Source: Urinicoccus sp. (GTDB lineage Bacteria; Bacillota; Clostridia; Tissierellales; Peptoniphilaceae). From it: a stretch of 9,002 nucleotides of DNA. The translations under genes were made by a program, and so were the position numbers. A model generated the notes under the pieces. The model was not told the origin of the DNA, made no database searches, and saw only the letters and a program-made list of their open reading frames with translations. The stretch is from contig JASBZN010000039.1 in assembly GCA_029983435.1 (NCBI GenBank), forward strand, positions 1 to 9,002, given 5' to 3'. Shown here in pieces: positions 5,794 to 9,002 of the stretch. The number at the start of each line of letters is the position of its first letter. The stretch's first letter is position 1.

Positions 5794-7159
5794 TTCCGAT
5801 GCAAAATTCGTGAAAAATTCGATCTAAAATATCCTCTGTTAAAGTTTTTCCTGTAATTTCCCCAATGGAATCTAGGGCTTCTTTCACATCTACCTCAATA
5901 CAATCCATGGGAATGTCCATTTTTACTGCATCCTTAATGGCTTCAATGCTCTTTTTGGTTCTTCTTAAGACATCTAATTGCCGGACGTTTGTAATAGCTA
6001 AATCTTGAGAATCTACTTCCCCTGTATAATAAAGCTTCTTTAAAGCTTCTTCTAGGTCTTCAATTCCTTCCTTATTTAAGGCACTAATAGAAAAGACTTC
6101 TTCTCCTTGGAAAAACTCCTTCATTTCCTGGTCTTGAGATCCCTCTGAAAGGTCTTGCTTGTTGAGAATGTAAAAGACCTTCCGCCCCTTTAACAAGTCT
6201 AGCAGATTTTTATCTTCTTGGTCCAAAGGACGGGATTGGTCAAAAAGAGCTAAAATAATATCGGCTTGATCCATAGCAGCTACAGACCTTTCTACCCCTA
6301 TTTTTTCTACCTTGTCCTCTGTATCTCGAATCCCAGCTGTGTCGATAATGTGTAAAACAACATCATCTAAACTAATATACTCTTCAATAGAATCTCTAGT
6401 TGTGCCTGGTATATCTGTTACAATGGCTCGATCTTCTTTTAATAAAACGTTTAAAAGAGAGGATTTTCCAACGTTGGGTTTACCCACAATAACTGTCTTA
6501 ATTCCATCTTTTAACATTTTACCACGAGATGCCGACTGAATTAAATGATTGACTCTCTTATCTAAATCTTCACTTATTTTTTCCAACTTTTCTCGATTTA
6601 AAATTTCAATGTCATCTTCTGGAAAGTCAATATTAGCAACAATGAGGCCTGAAAGTTCCATTAATTTATTTTCAATTTTTCTAAATTCTTCGCCTAGAGC
6701 ACCACTTAATTGAAGCATTCCCTGGTCATAAGCCTTACTAGACTTAGCATCAATTAAGTCAATAACAGACTCTGCTTGGGATAAATCCAAACGTCCATTT
6801 AAAAAGGCCCTTTTGGTAAATTCTCCTGGTTCTGCTAATCTTGCACCTAATCTTAAGCAGTAGTCCAAAACTTTGGAAAGGGCTATTCGGCCTCCATGGC
6901 AGTAAATTTCTACCATATCTTCTCGAGTGTAGGTTCCTGGCCCCTTCATAAAAACGCATAAAACTTCATCTATCCTATGATCGTTTTCTACAATATGACC
7001 ATATTGCAAGTAACGATGTTTTTCTAAATCCAATGGCTCATTATTTTTTGTGCGGAACATTTTCTGTCCCAAATCTTTTGCCCTATCGCCACTTAAACGA
7101 ACAATTCCTATCCCGCCAGATCCTGTTGCTGTAGATATTGCAGCTATTGTTTCACCCAA
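5789..7159 (-). CDS. mnmE: tRNA modification GTPase MnmE (TrmE)
   Basis: This 456-residue protein has all MnmE parts. The N-terminal folate-binding domain (about 1-118) starts TIAAISTATGSGGIGIVRLSG (from residue 4). A helical domain is split around an inserted Ras-like G domain with G1 GKPNVGKSS (226-234), G2 DIPGTTRD (249-256), G3 DTAG (273-276) and G4 NKQD (333-336). The C-terminus is FCIGK (452-456) with the conserved Cys of the CxGK motif. It acts with MnmG in the cytoplasm on tRNA U34, with GTP hydrolysis controlling the complex. The start is TTG at 7157-7159: it places the conserved TIAAIS at the usual distance, no ATG or GTG fits better, and AAGGAAAAGGA lies just upstream. A 55-nt gap with a hairpin separates it from jag. 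Confidence 0.98.
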   Translation of the reverse strand: MGETIAAISTATGSGGIGIVRLSGDRAKDLGQKMFRTKNNEPLDLEKHRYLQYGHIVENDHRIDEVLCVFMKGPGTYTREDMVEIYCHGGRIALSKVLDYCLRLGARLAEPGEFTKRAFLNGRLDLSQAESVIDLIDAKSSKAYDQGMLQLSGALGEEFRKIENKLMELSGLIVANIDFPEDDIEILNREKLEKISEDLDKRVNHLIQSASRGKMLKDGIKTVIVGKPNVGKSSLLNVLLKEDRAIVTDIPGTTRDSIEEYISLDDVVLHIIDTAGIRDTEDKVEKIGVERSVAAMDQADIILALFDQSRPLDQEDKNLLDLLKGRKVFYILNKQDLSEGSQDQEMKEFFQGEEVFSISALNKEGIEDLEEALKKLYYTGEVDSQDLAITNVRQLDVLRRTKKSIEAIKDAVKMDIPMDCIEVDVKEALDSIGEITGKTLTEDILDRIFHEFCIGK

Positions 7160-7190
7160 GTTTTTTCCTTTTCCTTTCTATATCAAAATA

Positions 7191-7216
7191 AAAGACCCTC
7201 ACTTAGGAAGGTCTTT
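7191..7216 (-). terminator. Hairpin between jag and mnmE (weak terminator or processing site)
   Basis: On the minus strand AAAGACCTTC and GAGGGTCTTT form a 10-bp stem with a 6-nt loop; one pair is a G-U that would be a mismatch in plus-strand RNA. It starts inside the jag stop codon and is followed by TATTTTG, a poor T tract. It may terminate partly, lowering mnmE-mnmG-rsmG expression, or act as an RNA processing or stability element. No clear promoter is seen in the 30 nt before mnmE. Confidence 0.55.
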
Positions 7217-8057
7217 AATCATAGTCTCTTTGTTTTTGAATCGTTACACGACGATGAGGATCGCGGCCTTCTGAATAAGTCATTACTCCGTCTATATCCT
7301 GGATTGCTGCATGGATAATCCTGCGCTCTGCTGCATTCATAGGTTCCATGCGGACATTACGACCCGTTCTAAGGACTTTTTTCGCCGTTTTTTCTGCTAG
7401 GGAAATAAGTGTTTTTTCACGTTTCGCCCGATAGTTACTTGTATCTAAAAATACCCGTGTATATTCATCTTGATCCTTATTTACGATTCGTGTCATTAAA
7501 TATTGAATAGCATCTAGGGTAACGCCCCTTTTACCAATAACAATACCTAACTTGTTTTCATCACCTAAAATTTCAACATCCAGATAGTCTTCTTTTTTTT
7601 CAACTCTTGTTTCTACATCAAGACCTAAGACTGTACTTAAATACTCCATCAATTCAAGTATTTTTTCTTTTTGATCTTCAAAGGTATAAGTAGAACTTTC
7701 TTTTGTTGTTTTTTCTAAATCCTTTTTAGCTTTTTCTTCCCAGTCTTTTTCAAGCTTTTCTTCAACTACTGGAGACTTTTCCTCTGAATGCTCAACTTCT
7801 TGAGTCGATGAAATTTCATCATCCGTTTCAATCCCCTTTAATTCTTCATCTTGTAGGATAGACCGGACAATATTTTTTGTATCTACCTTTGTTGTAAGTT
7901 TAATAGTTGCTTCTTTTGATCCAATTAATCCTAAAAAACCCTTGGAAGCTTCTTGTAAAACCTCAACTTCAACCTTTTCTCGACTTGTATTCAGTTTTTT
8001 AAGCCCTTCTTCAATAGCTTCTTCAACTGTATCCGCACTTATTATGACATAACTCAT
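7215..8057 (-). CDS. jag: RNA-binding protein Jag / KhpB (EloR)
   Basis: With the chosen start this is a 280-residue protein with the three Jag regions. The Jag_N domain (about 1-55) contains KGFLGLIGSKEA (39-50). A long acidic, probably disordered linker covers about 75-125. A KH domain follows with the RNA-contacting loop GKRG (175-178) in LGIVIGKRGVTLDAIQYL, and then an R3H domain with ERRIIH (244-249). In streptococci the homologue works with KhpA to bind RNA and influences cell elongation. Here it sits directly downstream of yidC, its usual neighbour. The ATG at 8055-8057 is preferred because GAGG lies 8 nt upstream; the in-frame GTG at 8064-8066 is part of that ribosome binding sequence, so the longer form is unlikely. 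Confidence 0.96.
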   Translation of the reverse strand: MSYVIISADTVEEAIEEGLKKLNTSREKVEVEVLQEASKGFLGLIGSKEATIKLTTKVDTKNIVRSILQDEELKGIETDDEISSTQEVEHSEEKSPVVEEKLEKDWEEKAKKDLEKTTKESSTYTFEDQKEKILELMEYLSTVLGLDVETRVEKKEDYLDVEILGDENKLGIVIGKRGVTLDAIQYLMTRIVNKDQDEYTRVFLDTSNYRAKREKTLISLAEKTAKKVLRTGRNVRMEPMNAAERRIIHAAIQDIDGVMTYSEGRDPHRRVTIQKQRDYD

Positions 8058-8062
8058 TTTAG

Positions 8063-8069
8063 TCACCTC
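8063..8069 (-). promoter_or_regulatory. Ribosome binding site deciding the jag start
   Basis: GAGGTGA on the minus strand precedes ATG 8055-8057 with normal spacing. The in-frame GTG (8064-8066) falls within it and so cannot be the start used with this site. Confidence 0.75.
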
Positions 8070-8095
8070 ACCATAAAAAAGTCCTTAATCTACCC

Positions 8096-8881
8096 CTAAT
8101 TTTTCTTCCTTTTTCTCTCTTTTTCGTCTTTTTTTTCTTTTGCTTCTTCAACGGCTTCTTCTTCGGCATCATCAATTGATTTATAGCTAATAAGCTGTTG
8201 AATAAGCGTAAAAGCATTGCTTACAGACCAGTAAAGAGCGATTCCTCCAGCTAGACGTTGTCCTGCAAACAAAATCATTACAGGCCCCATGTAGACCATC
8301 ATCTTCATCATACCTTGTTGTTCTGACATTTCTTGCATTTGTGGATTTGTCTTAGCTTGGATTTTTTGCATAAGTTTAGAAGTTATTAAGGTTAGAATAG
8401 CAGCCACAAAAGGAAGAATCATTGTTTTATCCACGTGTTCCAAGTTTGTTAAATAAAAGAAATTTTTCGCCATACTTTGGTAAAGGCTTGGATCGGTAAA
8501 AGCATATTTTTGTGGTTCTCTAAATATCCAGAAAAAGGACAAAATAATTGGGAATTGAATAAGTAGAGGTAAACACCCTAGTAAGGGATTATGATTTGCT
8601 TCCTTATAAAGTTGTTGCGTTTTTAAAGCAAGTGTTTGCTGATCGTTTTTATATTTTTCTTGTAATTTTTGTACTTCAGGTTGTAATTCAGCCATCTTAC
8701 GCTGACTTTTTGTCTGCGCAACATTTAAGGGTACCAATAACAATTTAAAAATAATGGTTGTTATAATTACCGCTAAAGCATAATAGCTAATATACTTGGG
8801 TTCCTGAGGTATTGCCGTTTCAAGTAACCGGTAAATGTAAAAAAGTACTTTACCTAGTATCGTTGCTATGAAACTTATCAA
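8096..8881 (-). CDS. yidC: Membrane protein insertase YidC (SpoIIIJ/Oxa1 family)
   Basis: This 261-residue protein inserts and folds membrane proteins, alone or with SecYEG. It has the short Gram-positive layout with five likely membrane segments: about 32-52, then a cytoplasmic coiled hairpin loop rich in Gln/Lys (about 58-95), then about 100-120, 150-168 and 192-232, after an N-terminal hydrophobic stretch at 4-20. NPLLGCLPLLIQFPI (98-112) and GIALYWSVSNAFTLIQQ are family hallmarks. The position of the conserved groove arginine (R in B. subtilis SpoIIIJ) is occupied by K46 in IIFKLLLVPLN. There is no lipobox cysteine in the N-terminus, and the tail (about 237-261) is highly charged. The start is TTG at 8879-8881, supported by a near-perfect Shine-Dalgarno. 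The gap to yidD is 15 nt. Confidence 0.97.
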   Translation of the reverse strand: MISFIATILGKVLFYIYRLLETAIPQEPKYISYYALAVIITTIIFKLLLVPLNVAQTKSQRKMAELQPEVQKLQEKYKNDQQTLALKTQQLYKEANHNPLLGCLPLLIQFPIILSFFWIFREPQKYAFTDPSLYQSMAKNFFYLTNLEHVDKTMILPFVAAILTLITSKLMQKIQAKTNPQMQEMSEQQGMMKMMVYMGPVMILFAGQRLAGGIALYWSVSNAFTLIQQLISYKSIDDAEEEAVEEAKEKKDEKERKRKKN

Positions 8882-8889
8882 ATTAAAAT

Positions 8890-8898
8890 CCTCCTTCT
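8890..8898 (-). promoter_or_regulatory. Strong Shine-Dalgarno for the yidC TTG start
   Basis: AGAAGGAGG on the minus strand matches the anti-Shine-Dalgarno of 16S rRNA over its whole length. It lies 8 nt before TTG 8879-8881 and overlaps the yidD stop codon. It decides the start, since no ATG or GTG is suitably placed. Confidence 0.85.
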
Positions 8899-9002
8899 AG
8901 GGTAGAGGGTCGAACCCTCCCGCGTGGAAAGGGTGACACTTTAAAATTCTTTTTACCGTTAATTTTAAAGCTTCTATGAAAGAATATTTTTCAAAAGCCT
9001 GT
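8897..9002 (-). CDS. yidD: YidD membrane protein insertion efficiency factor, C-terminal part (5' end beyond window)
   Basis: The last 34 codons before TAG (8897-8899) are visible. QAFEKYSFIEALKLTVKRIL followed by KCHPFHAGGFDPLP is the signature end of the YidD/DUF37 family, with the conserved Cys and the HPF..GG.DP motif. The family is a small (about 70-85 residue), membrane-associated protein, normally encoded between rnpA and yidC, and it assists YidC-dependent insertion. The upstream half, with the other conserved cysteines, is outside the window. Confidence 0.93.
   Translation of the reverse strand, partial: QAFEKYSFIEALKLTVKRILKCHPFHAGGFDPLP

Noticed and set aside
6759..6959. Minus-strand open frame inside mnmE
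   Set aside because: It is an out-of-frame shadow within a fully conserved region of mnmE.
7415..7427. TTTCACGTTTCG within jag, similar to a parS half-site
   Set aside because: The second half does not match GTGAAAC, so it is a chance half-site in coding sequence.
8429..8442. parS-like half-site CCACGTGTTCC within yidC
   Set aside because: Only one half matches; the palindrome is broken and the sequence is explained by coding.
8882..9002. Possible origin or DnaA boxes at the right end
   Set aside because: No TTATCCACA-type boxes are seen; the stretch is the coding end of yidD.

Overview
The window is an A+T-rich chromosomal segment of a low-G+C Gram-positive anaerobe, most likely of the Clostridia/Tissierellia type. 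This placement is inferred from the gene order, from AGGAGG-type ribosome binding sites, and from Fe-alcohol dehydrogenase and microcompartment remnants. It is the replication-origin-proximal block found in most Firmicutes: yidD - yidC - jag - mnmE - mnmG - rsmG - (break) - parA - parB. Every convincing gene lies on the minus strand, so transcription runs from high to low coordinates. dnaA, rpmH and rnpA, and the origin itself, would be expected beyond the right edge; no DnaA-box cluster is visible inside the window.

Right part (about 2916-9002): the end of yidD, then yidC (TTG start, very strong Shine-Dalgarno), jag/khpB, a short hairpin, mnmE (TTG start), mnmG, rsmG, and a 92-codon membrane protein coupled to rsmG by an ATGA overlap. 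Spacing is tight throughout. The series ends in a 21-bp perfect hairpin at 2884-2929. The products handle membrane protein insertion (YidC), RNA binding linked to envelope growth (Jag), tRNA wobble-uridine modification (MnmE plus MnmG, which form one complex) and 16S rRNA methylation (RsmG).

Middle part (about 1990-2915): this is the unusual section. It holds a consensus parS centromere site, a second parS-like palindrome in the core of the operon terminator, and a good plus-strand promoter pointing at that terminator, which could make a small RNA. It also holds the scar of a lost bacterial microcompartment operon: the first ~44 codons of an EutS/PduU-type shell protein joined directly to the last ~33 codons of an iron-containing alcohol dehydrogenase of the FucO type. 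The old promoter, ribosome binding site and intrinsic terminator still flank the scar.

Left part (1-1882): parA and parB overlap by four bases and encode the chromosome segregation pair that would act on the nearby parS. A PhzF-family isomerase gene starts inside the 3' end of parB and runs off the left edge.

Nothing here looks like a complete new system. The items most worth a second look are the microcompartment deletion scar, the parS-like core of the terminator, and the possible small RNA between the two.
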